Positions 1 to 8,566 are shown, counted from the stretch's first letter. The stretch: 64,000 nucleotides of DNA from Acinetobacter gandensis (GCF_001678755.1 NZ_LZDS01000029.1:1-64000); one strand, 5' to 3'. Numbers and translations are program-made. Notes: generated from the sequence alone by a model not told the origin.

Positions 1-230
1 TTAATTTCTCAAATAAACTTCGAGTAATTTCTACCATCAATCAATGAAAATAATTTCGACTGATCAACTAGTAAAAATCCACACAAGTTGTTCTTCATAA
101 TCTCTTAATGATCTTCTTACTGATTCGTCACCAGCAAGTAAAACCAAACACTCAACAATTTAGCACTTCGTGCGTTTGCTTGTCTGCGTTGGTATGCAGC
201 GTATTCTATAGAGTTTAAAAACAAACACAA
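1..230 (-). promoter_or_regulatory. Probable leader and promoter of an rRNA operon (16S gene just beyond the left edge)
   Basis: Read on the minus strand this non-coding stretch resembles the leader of gammaproteobacterial rrn operons. At 79-85 the minus strand reads TGTGTGG, like the boxC element. At 8-21 it reads GAAGTTTATTTGAG, close to the sequence just ahead of 16S in E. coli (GAAGTTTAATTCTTTGAG). A short GCAC/GTGC hairpin like boxB also lies in the leader. A candidate promoter is TTGTGT (225-230), a 16-bp spacer, and TAGAAT (203-208). If right, mature 16S rRNA begins within a few tens of bases left of position 1. No rRNA sequence itself is inside the window, so this rests on motif resemblance. 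Confidence 0.6.
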
Positions 231-390
231 GCCCCTATTGTAGAAACTTCCACAATATTAGTCACAAGTGATCATATTTTAAACTAAAAGCATTTTTCTG
301 CTTAGTATTCATTCAATATAAGCCGTTTTTTAGTTTTATTAAAGTGCTTACTTAAGCCAATTTTGAATTTATTAACACTATATAAAGATA

Positions 391-412
391 AAGCCCATCC
401 AAAGATGAGCTT
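391..412 (-). terminator. Possible hairpin terminator downstream of the DUF2057 gene
   Basis: AAGCCCATC (391-399), a 4-base loop and GATGAGCTT (404-412) form a 9-bp stem with one G-U pair. On the minus strand it is followed by a mixed T/A run rather than a clean T-tract, so termination is only plausible. The gene ends 68 bases upstream. The rest of 231-479 shows nothing else recognisable. Confidence 0.4.
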
Positions 413-479
413 ATAATTTTATAAGGCAAAGAAATAAAACCTGAGCTTCATTGGATCCTTTTCTAATTAGGCTTTAATC

Positions 480-1142
480 TTAATTGGACTGTTCAGCCAA
501 CCAACTCATAAATTTCTGGCGTTCAACTTTGGTCGCCTTTTGCCATAACTGAATTAATTGTTGATCTGAAGCACTCACAACAGACTGTGCTTTTTGAGCT
601 GGCACAATTACTGATGTATTTTGTGTATATACTGGCGCTGGCTGATTTGCAGGTGCAGCCGTTTTTTTGGTTAGATCAAGATTATTTCGAAAAATTGTAT
701 TTGAGAAAATTGCTTTCTGCTCTTGTTTTGCTCCTTGTTGCTCAACCAAAAGTTGATTCGCTTTATTGTATAAACCAAAAATTGGCTGATCTTTATAGTT
801 TTGCGCTTTATCAAAGTCTTTAGGTGCATCTATTAAAGCCAATCGATATTCTTGACCATCAACCAGAACCGGTGTGCGTATTGAAGCAACTCCAGATTTT
901 AAAATATCGTGTGAATTGTCTGGATGTTGAAAAAACTCGGTATAACGAACACTAATGACATTTTCGCCAGCGTTTAAAGTGTATTTTTCTGCCGAACGGA
1001 ATAAACCACCACTTATCTCTTGATCATTAACAGCCACAATCTTAATTTCTTCTGGAACTGTTAATGTTACTGCAGCAAAACCTACACTACTCATCAATAA
1101 TGTCGCAGCAGCAACTGTAAAGCGTAAAGTCATGGTTATCAC
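480..1142 (-). CDS. DUF2057 family exported protein
   Basis: A 220-residue protein with a clear Sec signal peptide (about residues 1-23, hydrophobic run ending in a FAA-type cleavage site). The part after it, with VPEEIKIVAVNDQEI and a core of short beta-rich segments around residues 25-105, matches the general pattern of the DUF2057/YccT family of periplasmic proteins of unknown function. The C-terminal third is rich in Gln, Ala and Pro and probably unstructured, ending in a short charged helix (WQKATKVERQKFMSWL). The ATG is the first start after a stop. It stands alone, with a separate promoter region and a weak hairpin downstream. Its biochemical role is unknown; the assignment rests on sequence appearance only. 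Confidence 0.7.
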   Translation of the reverse strand: MITMTLRFTVAAATLLMSSVGFAAVTLTVPEEIKIVAVNDQEISGGLFRSAEKYTLNAGENVISVRYTEFFQHPDNSHDILKSGVASIRTPVLVDGQEYRLALIDAPKDFDKAQNYKDQPIFGLYNKANQLLVEQQGAKQEQKAIFSNTIFRNNLDLTKKTAAPANQPAPVYTQNTSVIVPAQKAQSVVSASDQQLIQLWQKATKVERQKFMSWLAEQSN

Positions 1143-1273
1143 TCATATTCAAATTTTAAAGTTGGTTTGCACTATGCTATGCATATATGACAATGGTATG
1201 ACATCAATTTATTACTCTACGCTTAGCTTCAATCCATAATTCAGATATCTTTTTTTATTTTATACATATAAAA

Positions 1274-1296
1274 AAAAGGGCGAAATACGCCCTTTT
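1274..1296 (-). terminator. Rho-independent terminator of the first nitroreductase gene
   Basis: Perfect 9-bp stem AAAAGGGCG (1274-1282) / CGCCCTTTT (1288-1296) with a 5-base loop. On the minus strand it is followed by a run of T, 31 bases after the stop codon of the gene at 1327. Confidence 0.9.
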
Positions 1297-1326
1297 AATA
1301 TTCTGAATGCCTTTAAGTCACAAAAC

Positions 1327-1920
1327 TTAATTAAATATTTTAAAGCGCTCAGCATCATCTATGAAGGTTTTCTCACCCGCTGGGGCTTCAATAGAACCAA
1401 ATACAAGTTGCGCACGTAATTTCCAATTCTCAGGCACTGAAAATGCTGCCGCTACTTCTTCATCTACAATTGGGTTGTAATGCTGCAAAGATGCACCAAT
1501 ATTTTTTTCCGCCAATGCCGTCCATGTGGCAAATTGAGCAATAGCCGTCGAATGTTCTGACCAAACTGGAAAATTGTCGGCATATAACGCAAATTGCTCT
1601 TGAAGTGCTTTCACAACTGCTTGATCTTCATAAAACAGAGCTGTACCAAAACCAGCTGCAAAACTATTGATTTTGCCATTAGTACCTTCAAAAGCATCAG
1701 CAGGTACAATTTTTCTCAAGGTTTCGCGGACAATATTCCAAAATTGTTGATGTGAATCACCAAATAAGATAACCACACGAGATGTCTGTGAGTTAAATGA
1801 TGATGGGCTTAAACGCACAGCATCTTTAATCGTCTGTTCAATTTCAGCTTGTGACAAAGTTACATTATTACCAATCGAATAAATGGTACGACGTTGTTCA
1901 ATTTGGTTAAGGAATGACAT
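1327..1920 (-). CDS. Nitroreductase family protein (FMN-dependent oxidoreductase)
   Basis: A 197-residue single-domain nitroreductase-fold protein. The N-terminal RRTIYSIG and the SPSSFNSQTSR segment (about residues 38-48) are the family's FMN-binding elements, with S-S-x-N-x-Q contacting the flavin. GASLQHYNPIVD near residue 145 is the second conserved block. Members of this subgroup use NAD(P)H to reduce nitro or quinone compounds; the true substrate is unknown. The gene is transcribed leftward from its own start (ATG at 1920) and ends at a strong terminator. It is a clear paralogue of the gene immediately upstream (2152-2757), sharing the block LFGDSHQQFW and the overall order of motifs, so the pair arose by tandem duplication. 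Confidence 0.85.
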   Translation of the reverse strand: MSFLNQIEQRRTIYSIGNNVTLSQAEIEQTIKDAVRLSPSSFNSQTSRVVILFGDSHQQFWNIVRETLRKIVPADAFEGTNGKINSFAAGFGTALFYEDQAVVKALQEQFALYADNFPVWSEHSTAIAQFATWTALAEKNIGASLQHYNPIVDEEVAAAFSVPENWKLRAQLVFGSIEAPAGEKTFIDDAERFKIFN

Positions 1921-2067
1921 AGAAAGCCTCTTTTTATTTTCAGATCATATAAATGGATTGAAATAATCTTAATTGAAGTTTTTAACAATTACATGACTGT
2001 ATTTACAACATTGTGTTTTATTTCTAGAACAATGATTTTTAACTTTGTAATATTGTTTTATCTTAAA

Positions 2068-2100
2068 AAATACAGCGACAGCACAGACACCGCTGTATTT
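2068..2100 (-). terminator. Rho-independent terminator of the second nitroreductase gene
   Basis: Stem AAATACAGCG (2068-2077) / CGCTGTATTT (2091-2100) with a 13-base loop, followed on the minus strand by six T residues. It lies 52 bases past the stop codon of the gene ending at 2152, so the two nitroreductase genes are separately terminated. Confidence 0.85.
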
Positions 2101-2151
2101 ACACTATCTTCACATATTCATCATAGGTTAATTTTAAAAAGTTCAATTCAA

Positions 2152-2757
2152 TTAAGTGTAAATTCGAAAGCGTTCTTGATCTTCAGGCTCTTCTCGCTCA
2201 GGTGCATTTCCTTCTACAGAACCGAAAACCAATTGTGCACGGAGCAACCAATGTTCATTAATCCCTAAAAAGTTTGCAATGGCTTGATCAATGTGTGGAT
2301 TATAGTGTTGTAATGATGCCCCCATTCCCGCATCCGCAATGGACGTCCAAACAGCAAACTGCGCCATCCCTGATGTTTGTTCAGACCATACTGGGAAATC
2401 TTCGGCACTAAACGGTACTTTTTTCTGTAATTGCTGAATTACTTGTTGATCCTCATAAAATAATACCGTGCCAAAAGCATCAGCGCATTGATCAACTTTT
2501 AAGGCAGCCCCTTCAAAAATATGTGCAGCCACATTTTTACGCTGTACCTCTTTAACAATATCCCAAAATTGTTGATGTGAATCACCAAACAACACAACGA
2601 TACGGGTACTTTGCGAGTTATATGCAGACGGACAACAACGAACAGATTCCTGAATTAATCCAGCAATATAAGCTTGGCTAAAATGAACTTTTTTGCCTAA
2701 ATCATAAATACTTCGTCGTTTCTTTAAGTGCTCTACAAAAGAAACTGGTGTATCCAT
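2152..2757 (-). CDS. Nitroreductase family protein, paralogue of the downstream gene
   Basis: A nitroreductase-fold protein of 201 residues from the ATG at 2757. I chose that start because SFVEHLKKRRSIYDLG then aligns with the beginning of its neighbour (SFLNQIEQRRTIYSIG). The frame stays open to a GTG at 2838 with a GGGG sequence seven bases upstream, so a 228-residue form with a lysine-rich 27-residue extension is also possible. FMN-binding features are CPSAYNSQSTR and GASLQHYNPHID. Two adjacent Cys residues replace the Leu-Ser of the paralogue in front of the FMN-binding segment. Reaction: flavin-dependent reduction of an unidentified nitro- or quinone-type substrate. It is transcribed leftward with its own terminator. 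Confidence 0.82.
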   Translation of the reverse strand: MDTPVSFVEHLKKRRSIYDLGKKVHFSQAYIAGLIQESVRCCPSAYNSQSTRIVVLFGDSHQQFWDIVKEVQRKNVAAHIFEGAALKVDQCADAFGTVLFYEDQQVIQQLQKKVPFSAEDFPVWSEQTSGMAQFAVWTSIADAGMGASLQHYNPHIDQAIANFLGINEHWLLRAQLVFGSVEGNAPEREEPEDQERFRIYT

Positions 2758-2970
2758 TTCGATATTTTTCTTTTTTAATTTAAAGTCTTTCGTGATATCC
2801 GCAGTCAATACATGACCAATTTTATCGAGCAACGCCACACCTACACCCCAAATTTAAAATTATTCAAATGAAATAAATCCATGTTTATTTTAAGGGTTTC
2901 TATGCCTATATTTTGATTTATAAAATTATTTACTGTTCCTTTTTAAATCAATCAACCACGCAAAAAACAA

Positions 2971-2995
2971 CAAACTCCGCATTTAACGGAGTTTG
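2971..2995 (-). terminator. Rho-independent terminator of ftsY
   Basis: CAAACTCCG (2971-2979) and CGGAGTTTG (2987-2995) form a perfect 9-bp stem with a 7-base loop, followed on the minus strand by TTGTTTTTTG. It begins 18 bases after the ftsY stop codon. Confidence 0.88.
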
Positions 2996-3013
2996 TGTGA
3001 ATTGTCACGCATT

Positions 3014-4105
3014 TCACTTATCGGTTTCAAATAGCGCAGCAACAAAAGATTTGGCAGAGAATGGGCGTAAATCATCAATTTTTTCACCCACACCAATAAA
3101 GCGAATTGGCACATGTGTACGGCTGGCAATATTAAATAAAACACCGCCTTTTGCTGTACCGTCCAACTTGGTAATGGTCAAACCTGTTAGTCCAACTGCT
3201 TCATCAAACATTTCAACTTGATTAATTGCATTTTGACCTGTACCTGCATCAACCACCAACATCACTTCATGTGGCGCTGTTGCATCAATTTTCTGCATCA
3301 CACGTTTAACTTTGGTCAATTCTTGCATCAAGTGCCCTTTGTTATGCAAGCGACCAGCGGTGTCTGCAATCAGCACATCAACACCTTTGGCACGTGCACT
3401 CTCGAATGCATCGAAAATCACAGATGCTGAATCTGCACCATGACCCTGTGCGACAACGGGGATATTGTTACGTTCACCCCAAATTTGAAGTTGTTCTGTT
3501 GCTGCTGCACGGAAGGTATCACCTGCCGCCAGCATAACCTTCTTACCTTCACCTTGTAAGCGTTTTGCCAATTTGCCAATAGTGGTTGTTTTACCAACCC
3601 CATTCACACCCACAACTAAAATCACATACGGATTTTTGTTTGTATCGATATGCAAAGGTTTTACGCGTGGTGCAAGCAAAGCAACCAATTCTTCTTGTAA
3701 AGCTTTATACAATGAGTGCGAATAAATTAAATCACCACGCTCAGTACGCTCCGTCAAATTTGCAATAATGGTTTTTGTTGCTTCTACACCAATGTCAGCG
3801 ACCAGAAGTTGTTCTTCCACTTCTTCCAAAAGCTCATCGTCAATTTCCTTACCACCAATCAGGATATTGACCATACCATCGGCTAAGTTTTTACGAGACT
3901 TTGATAAGCCTTCTTTCATGCGGCTAAAGAAACCACCTTTAGATGGTGCTTCAGTCTCACTCACTTCAGGTACAATTTGTTCCTGTGCTTTTGCTGTTTC
4001 GATAATCGGCACATTTACCGCAGGTAAACTCGGTAACGTGACATCGTCATCACCGATATCAGCATCAATCAAAAATTTATTCTGCCCATTAGATTGCTGT
4101 TGCAT
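3014..4105 (-). CDS. ftsY: Signal recognition particle receptor FtsY
   Basis: SRP receptor GTPase that docks Ffh-4.5S RNA-ribosome complexes at the inner membrane for co-translational insertion. The 363-residue protein has a short acidic N-terminal A-domain (residues 1-55), then FFSRMKEGLSKSRKNL, the amphipathic start of the N-domain that touches the membrane. The G-domain carries the P-loop GVNGVGKT (166-173), the insertion-box element DTFRAAATEQL, DTAGR (G3) and TKLDGTAKGG (G4/G5). The A-domain is much shorter than in E. coli, as is usual in this group. It is divergent from the M16 peptidase operon and monocistronic, with a strong terminator. Identification is secure. Confidence 0.98.
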   Translation of the reverse strand: MQQQSNGQNKFLIDADIGDDDVTLPSLPAVNVPIIETAKAQEQIVPEVSETEAPSKGGFFSRMKEGLSKSRKNLADGMVNILIGGKEIDDELLEEVEEQLLVADIGVEATKTIIANLTERTERGDLIYSHSLYKALQEELVALLAPRVKPLHIDTNKNPYVILVVGVNGVGKTTTIGKLAKRLQGEGKKVMLAAGDTFRAAATEQLQIWGERNNIPVVAQGHGADSASVIFDAFESARAKGVDVLIADTAGRLHNKGHLMQELTKVKRVMQKIDATAPHEVMLVVDAGTGQNAINQVEMFDEAVGLTGLTITKLDGTAKGGVLFNIASRTHVPIRFIGVGEKIDDLRPFSAKSFVAALFETDK

Positions 4106-4283
4106 GCCGAATCCTTGAAAAGCACTGCGTTAAAAAAATGAGATTCTAACATAACTTATCTTAATTTGAGCCTTTCCTGTGCTATGAGCCACACACACAC
4201 CAAAAAACAACACGTTTCAGTTGCTTTCAAAGCACGCTTAGGCAAAATATCAGTATATAAAATAGATTTTACCGGATAGATTT

Positions 4284-5786
4284 GTGTCCTCTAAAAAAAC
4301 GATTTCTCCTCGTCTTTTCAATTATTTAATTCGCTCTCTTCTTCATATTGGCCTAGCTGCAAGCAGCATTTTGGCAAGCAGTTATTTATATGCTGATACA
4401 CGTAGCCAACTTACGCGAACAACGTTTGAAACCACACTTAAAAATGGTTTAAAAGTCATCATTCGTGAGGATCATCGCGCGCCCATGGTCATGACGCATA
4501 TTTGGTACAAAGTTGGGAGTAGCGATGAATCCGGCAATCTGCTCGGTATATCTCATGCCTTAGAGCATATGATGTTCAAAGGAACGACCAAGGTTCCGAA
4601 TGATGAATTCACACGTTTAAGCCGAATTTACGGTGGCAGTATTAATGCCGCAACATTTACCAATTACACCAATTATTATCAACTCTATCCTAAGGCTTAT
4701 TTTCCAATGGCTTTGGAATTAGAAGCCGATCGTATGAGTAATCTACGCTTACAACAGCAAGACTTTGACCCAGAAATTAAAGTTGTGATGGAGGAACGTC
4801 GTCAGCGTACCGATGACAATCCTCGGTCATTAGCATTCGAACGCTTTAAATGGATTTCATACCCCACCAGTCATTATCGCCAACCTGTGATTGGCCATAT
4901 GAAGAATCTACAAAACATCAAATTAACAGACTTAAAGCAATGGTACAAAGAATGGTATACACCCAATAATGCGATTTTAGTCATTGTTGGAGATGTGGAT
5001 GCAGAATCTGCGATTCGACAAGTCCAAAAGTATTTTGGAGACATCCCATCACGTAAAACGCCTGAACGGAATGATGTTTTAGAATTTGAGCGTATTGGTT
5101 ATCGCCATATGGAACTTAAACTTCCTGTACAAGTACCAAATCTTTACATGTCTTGGAATGTACATTCACTTGCTACAGCAAAAAATCCGCAAGATGCGTA
5201 TGCGTTAAACATCATTCGAAATGTCTTAGACAGTGGTATTTCATCACGCCTACAAGACAAGTTGGTACGTCAGCGTAAAATATTAACCGCGGTCAGCGCC
5301 TCTTATGATCCTTATAATCGTGGCGATAGCCTATTTAGCATCTCTGCACTACCCGCAGATGGCATCAAAATGGAACAGGCGCAAAAAGCCATTCAGGATG
5401 AAATTGATTTACTTAAAGCAGAATTAGTCAAAAGCCCTGAAGTAGAACGTATTACAACACGATTTATTTCCAATTTAATCTATAGCCAAGACGATATTAG
5501 TGGTCAGGCAAAAATGATCGGTAATTTGGAAGTCAATGGATTAAGTTTTCGCTTGATGGATGAACTTCCAAAATATTATGAAAACGTGAGTGCTCAAGAC
5601 ATTCAACGCGTTGCCAATGCTTATTTTGTACGGGAGAACTTAAGTACCATGTATCTCTTGCCTGAACAAGAAAACAATCAAATAAGCACCATTAACCCAG
5701 CCCCTGCTGACAAAAATGAAAAAGTTGAAGCAACGCCAAGTGTGCCACAAAATGCTCAATCTATCGAAACAGATAATGCGATTTAA
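4284..5786 (+). CDS. M16 family zinc peptidase, catalytic subunit
   Basis: A 500-residue exported peptidase of the insulinase/pitrilysin superfamily. Residues about 17-37 form a signal peptide ending at YADTR. The zinc site HxxEH is intact (H91, E94, H95), and the third ligand falls in VVMEERR near residue 170, about 75 residues downstream as expected. The C-terminal 40 residues are Pro/Gln/Asn-rich and likely unstructured. The start is a GTG-type codon read as Met; no ATG is near it. Nine bases separate it from the second M16 gene, so the two are cotranscribed and probably form a heterodimer, with this chain supplying catalysis. Natural substrates are unknown; family members degrade peptides in the periplasm. 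Confidence 0.92.
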   Translation: MSSKKTISPRLFNYLIRSLLHIGLAASSILASSYLYADTRSQLTRTTFETTLKNGLKVIIREDHRAPMVMTHIWYKVGSSDESGNLLGISHALEHMMFKGTTKVPNDEFTRLSRIYGGSINAATFTNYTNYYQLYPKAYFPMALELEADRMSNLRLQQQDFDPEIKVVMEERRQRTDDNPRSLAFERFKWISYPTSHYRQPVIGHMKNLQNIKLTDLKQWYKEWYTPNNAILVIVGDVDAESAIRQVQKYFGDIPSRKTPERNDVLEFERIGYRHMELKLPVQVPNLYMSWNVHSLATAKNPQDAYALNIIRNVLDSGISSRLQDKLVRQRKILTAVSASYDPYNRGDSLFSISALPADGIKMEQAQKAIQDEIDLLKAELVKSPEVERITTRFISNLIYSQDDISGQAKMIGNLEVNGLSFRLMDELPKYYENVSAQDIQRVANAYFVRENLSTMYLLPEQENNQISTINPAPADKNEKVEATPSVPQNAQSIETDNAI

Positions 5787-5795
5787 GGAATAAAC

Positions 5796-7364
5796 ATGTC
5801 TACATTGAAAATTTTATGCCTGAGCGTGTTATCCATTACGAGCGGTCTGGTTTTTGCGGAAAGTTATACTGAAAATATACCTGATATTAATGACAATCCG
5901 AGTCAACTACAGTCCATTCCAATGCTGCAAAGTCTGCGAAACGTGCAGTTAGAGAAAGAATATCGTGCACCTCATGTGCAGGAACTAAAAAACCGAAATG
6001 GTGTTCGCACACTTTTTGTAGAATCACAAGATTTACCAATGGTCGATATTCAGCTTACTTTCAATGCAGGTGCCGCACGTGATGAAGAAGTTGGAAAAGG
6101 TTTATTTGGTACAGCGAATATGGCCGCTCGCCTGATGGATGAAGGCACGGAAAAATATAATGCTGCAGAAATAGCATCGGTATTTGATCAATCTGGTGCC
6201 CAGATGAGCATACAAGCACACCGAGACATGTTTGTGATGCGACTACGGGTTTTATCCGACCCTAAAAAACTTGAGCCTGCACTCGGCATGATGATGGAGA
6301 TACTCAAAAATGCAACATTTAAAAATTCCAGTATTAGCTTAGCCTTAAGCAATAACCAAGCAGGTCAAAAGCAACTACAAGAAAGCCCAAGCCGACTCAT
6401 GGGTATTCGCTTTAATCGTGAACTATATGGCACGCATCCTTATGCAGAGCCAATTACAGGAACAAATGGTAGTATCAAAAAAATCACACCGGAAATTCTA
6501 AAAACGTTTCGCGATAAATTTCTCGTTGCACAAAATATGAATATTGCGATTACAGGCAAATTGAGCACTAAAGAAGCCCAAAATCTTGCCGAACGACTTT
6601 CAGGTAACTTAAAACAAGGTGAAAAAGCAAAACCGTTAGCAACCCCAGTTGAAAAGAATGGTTTTAACATCGTTTATATGCCATTTAATTCGACACAAGC
6701 CAATGTGATGTTTGGGCACTTAGGCACTATTCGTAATAATCCAGATCGTTTAGCCTTAGAAGTTGCCAATCGAATGTTTGGTGGTGGTGGTTTTAACTCC
6801 ATACTAATGCAAGAACTTCGTATAAAGCGCGGCTATACCTATGGAGCTTATAGTTCTTTTAGCTTTAGCCAATCCCCTGGAACATTTAGTTTTAGTTATG
6901 GCACACGTCAGGATCAACTCGTTGATAGCATCAAAGTAGCACACAAAGCCTATGTCGACTTTGTAAAAAAACCGATTGATGCAAAACAGCTTGAAGAAAC
7001 AAAAGCAGGGATGCTTCGGGCTTTCCCCAACAATTACAGCAGTAACTCAACTATTAACGCTCAACTAGGGCTACTCGGTTTTTATGATCAACCAACGGAT
7101 TACTTATCCCAATATCCAAAGCTTTTGGAAAAAATAACAGTAAATGATGTACAACAAGCTGTGCAAAAATATATGCATCCAGAAGATATGACAGTAATTG
7201 TTGTCAGTCAGCAACTGGACAAAGAACAACTGAAACACATTTTACAAGAGAATTTAGGAACAACACCTGAGCCTAAGCAATTACCCTCTAATGTTGCTCC
7301 TCTGCCAATGCCGGCAACTGATGTGCCCGCACAGACTCCATCTGATAAGCGTGCATCAATTTAA
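5796..7364 (+). CDS. M16 family peptidase homologue lacking the zinc motif (partner subunit)
   Basis: A 522-residue protein with a signal peptide (about 1-21, ending FAES) and two M16 half-domains. In the first, where the HxxEH motif should be, the sequence reads FGTANMAARLMDEGTEKY, so the zinc ligands are gone. The second half keeps the R-G-Y-T-Y-G segment (near residue 347) that completes the active site of the partner in M16B heterodimers. By analogy with mitochondrial processing peptidase this should be the non-catalytic subunit that works with the preceding gene. The Pro-rich tail overlaps the 3' end of the convergent gene at 7288 by 77 bases. Confidence 0.9.
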   Translation: MSTLKILCLSVLSITSGLVFAESYTENIPDINDNPSQLQSIPMLQSLRNVQLEKEYRAPHVQELKNRNGVRTLFVESQDLPMVDIQLTFNAGAARDEEVGKGLFGTANMAARLMDEGTEKYNAAEIASVFDQSGAQMSIQAHRDMFVMRLRVLSDPKKLEPALGMMMEILKNATFKNSSISLALSNNQAGQKQLQESPSRLMGIRFNRELYGTHPYAEPITGTNGSIKKITPEILKTFRDKFLVAQNMNIAITGKLSTKEAQNLAERLSGNLKQGEKAKPLATPVEKNGFNIVYMPFNSTQANVMFGHLGTIRNNPDRLALEVANRMFGGGGFNSILMQELRIKRGYTYGAYSSFSFSQSPGTFSFSYGTRQDQLVDSIKVAHKAYVDFVKKPIDAKQLEETKAGMLRAFPNNYSSNSTINAQLGLLGFYDQPTDYLSQYPKLLEKITVNDVQQAVQKYMHPEDMTVIVVSQQLDKEQLKHILQENLGTTPEPKQLPSNVAPLPMPATDVPAQTPSDKRASI

Positions 7365-7611
7365 GATAAGCAGCCATTCGTATTTTATCTTGCTGTTTTA
7401 ATAACACAGCCATTTCTTGAGTTTCAGGATAGCTTTGCTGAACAGCAAGACTTGATACGTTTTGATACTGTTGCACGGAAATAGGACGGCATAATGCAAT
7501 TACAGCGAGAATCAAAATAATCGCAATCATCATTGAAACGAAAATATTATAGACTTGCTCAAGCTGTATTTTAGATTTGAATTGAATAATTTTTTCTAAA
7601 TCAATAGTCAT
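7288..7611 (-). CDS. Small single-pass membrane protein, unknown function
   Basis: A 107-residue protein with a cytoplasmic lead of about 22 residues, one strong transmembrane helix (roughly residues 24-44, VSMMIAIILILAVIALC) and a Gln-rich periplasmic tail ending HQLPALAEEQH. I do not recognise a family. The ATG at 7611 has GAGG a few bases upstream. The start codon lies inside one arm of a perfect 10-bp inverted repeat (7609-7618 / 7631-7640). The 3' end overlaps the end of the convergent M16 gene by 77 bases. The 77-base overlap makes coding less certain, but the hydrophobic segment and ribosome binding site support a real gene. Confidence 0.65.
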   Translation of the reverse strand: MTIDLEKIIQFKSKIQLEQVYNIFVSMMIAIILILAVIALCRPISVQQYQNVSSLAVQQSYPETQEMAVLLKQQDKIRMAAYLKLMHAYQMESVRAHQLPALAEEQH

Positions 7612-7640
7612 ACACTACCTCAGGTTAAAAGTAGTGTATG
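7609..7640 (-). repeat. Perfect inverted repeat across a start codon
   Basis: CATACACTAC (7609-7618) and GTAGTGTATG (7631-7640) are perfect 10-base complements around a 12-base loop. In minus-strand mRNA the second arm contains the ATG at 7611 and the loop contains the GAGG ribosome binding site, so the fold could limit translation. It could equally be a dimeric protein's binding site. Confidence 0.7.
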
Positions 7641-7720
7641 GCTGACGTTAAATAAGTTCAAGTAATCCTGCTTAATTCATAAGCAATTCAAAATGGTGCC
7701 ATGTGACTAAATCGTATCTT

Positions 7721-8080
7721 TTAATGAATAATGGTACGAATCACAGCAAAATAAAGGATTAATGCAATAATAGCCAACACAATAATGACGGCAAAAATAC
7801 TCATCCCACCTTCTGCATGTGCAGGATGCAAATCATCATCATCAGCTATTTTTAATAGTTCTCCGTTATAAGCATTGTAAAATTCTAAGCGTTGATTCTT
7901 ATCTAAATCACGCGTGAAATCATAAACCCGTTTACGCTGTGCTAAACCAAAATCCCCTAAATGTATTTCTTGATGAAAAATTGCATCATCTAAGTTGCGT
8001 CGATGTTGATGCGCCAACTCCACAATTTGAGACATTGTAGGAGGATAATCTAAAGTCAAACCGTCTAAAATTCTACTCAT
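7721..8080 (-). CDS. C-terminally anchored membrane protein, unknown function
   Basis: A 119-residue protein. Residues 1-85 are soluble and helical, with many His, Asp and Arg residues and a DDDDLHPAHAEGG linker. Residues about 92-116 form a single strongly hydrophobic segment (MSIFAVIIVLAIIALILYF), leaving only a few residues after it, so it looks tail-anchored. Upstream of the ATG at 8080 is AAGGAG, a good ribosome binding site. I cannot assign a family. It is leftward and separated from its neighbour by about 110 bases with no clear terminator, so it may be cotranscribed with the gene at 7288-7611, which is also a single-pass protein. Confidence 0.72.
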   Translation of the reverse strand: MSRILDGLTLDYPPTMSQIVELAHQHRRNLDDAIFHQEIHLGDFGLAQRKRVYDFTRDLDKNQRLEFYNAYNGELLKIADDDDLHPAHAEGGMSIFAVIIVLAIIALILYFAVIRTIIH

Positions 8081-8303
8081 GTCCTTCTCCTTATTATCTA
8101 CAACTTCTTATGTTAGTATTTTAATCAATTAAGCAAATGTTCATTGTTTAATCATGTAAACTATACCAACAAGTAAAATATTTGCAGTAATAGTTGACAA
8201 TTCAAGCTAATTGTAATATTAGTTTAATAATACTTAGTTATATTAGTTAAAAGGGCTAAAGAATGGGCCCTTGAATGATCATAATTAGAATAAGGAGTTT
8301 AAT

Positions 8304-8537
8304 ATGATTCAACAATTCTCTCAGCATGAACTTGAACACGTTTATGCAACAGCAGTAAATACAATCCAATCTCAAATGAACTTCAGCGATGCAGTACATG
8401 AATTGGAACAAGCAGCTCGCGCTGGCCATGGTAAAGCAGCAATGTTTTTAGCTGAACTTTATTACCAAGGTTTCCGTGTAGAGCGTGACTCACTTAAAGC
8501 GCAATATTGGCAAAACATGGCCACATTGCAAGCATAA
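8304..8537 (+). CDS. Small Sel1/TPR-like repeat protein
   Basis: A 77-residue soluble protein. AAMFLAELYYQGFRVERDSLKAQYWQNMA (given here only as the segment at residues 46-74) has the spacing of one Sel1-like repeat: A..FLAELY..G..V..D...A..W...A. The first half (VHELEQAARAGHGKA) looks like the helix of a preceding repeat. A single repeat is too short for a solenoid, so it may act as a small adaptor. The AAGGAG sequence 7 bases before the ATG is an excellent ribosome binding site, and a strong terminator follows, so this is a monocistronic, probably well-expressed gene. Partner unknown. Confidence 0.82.
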   Translation: MIQQFSQHELEHVYATAVNTIQSQMNFSDAVHELEQAARAGHGKAAMFLAELYYQGFRVERDSLKAQYWQNMATLQA

Positions 8538-8540
8538 TCA

Positions 8541-8566
8541 AACGTCACCCAGGTGGCGTTTTTTTC
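8541..8566 (+). terminator. Rho-independent terminator of the Sel1-like gene
   Basis: AACGTCAC (8541-8548), a 4-base loop and GTGGCGTT (8553-8560), with one G-U pair, run into a tract of seven T (8559-8565). It begins three bases after the stop codon region. Confidence 0.92.

Noticed and set aside
587-823. 78-residue plus-strand frame inside the DUF2057 gene
   Set aside because: It is the antisense shadow of a gene with a clear signal peptide, has no ribosome binding site and no family.
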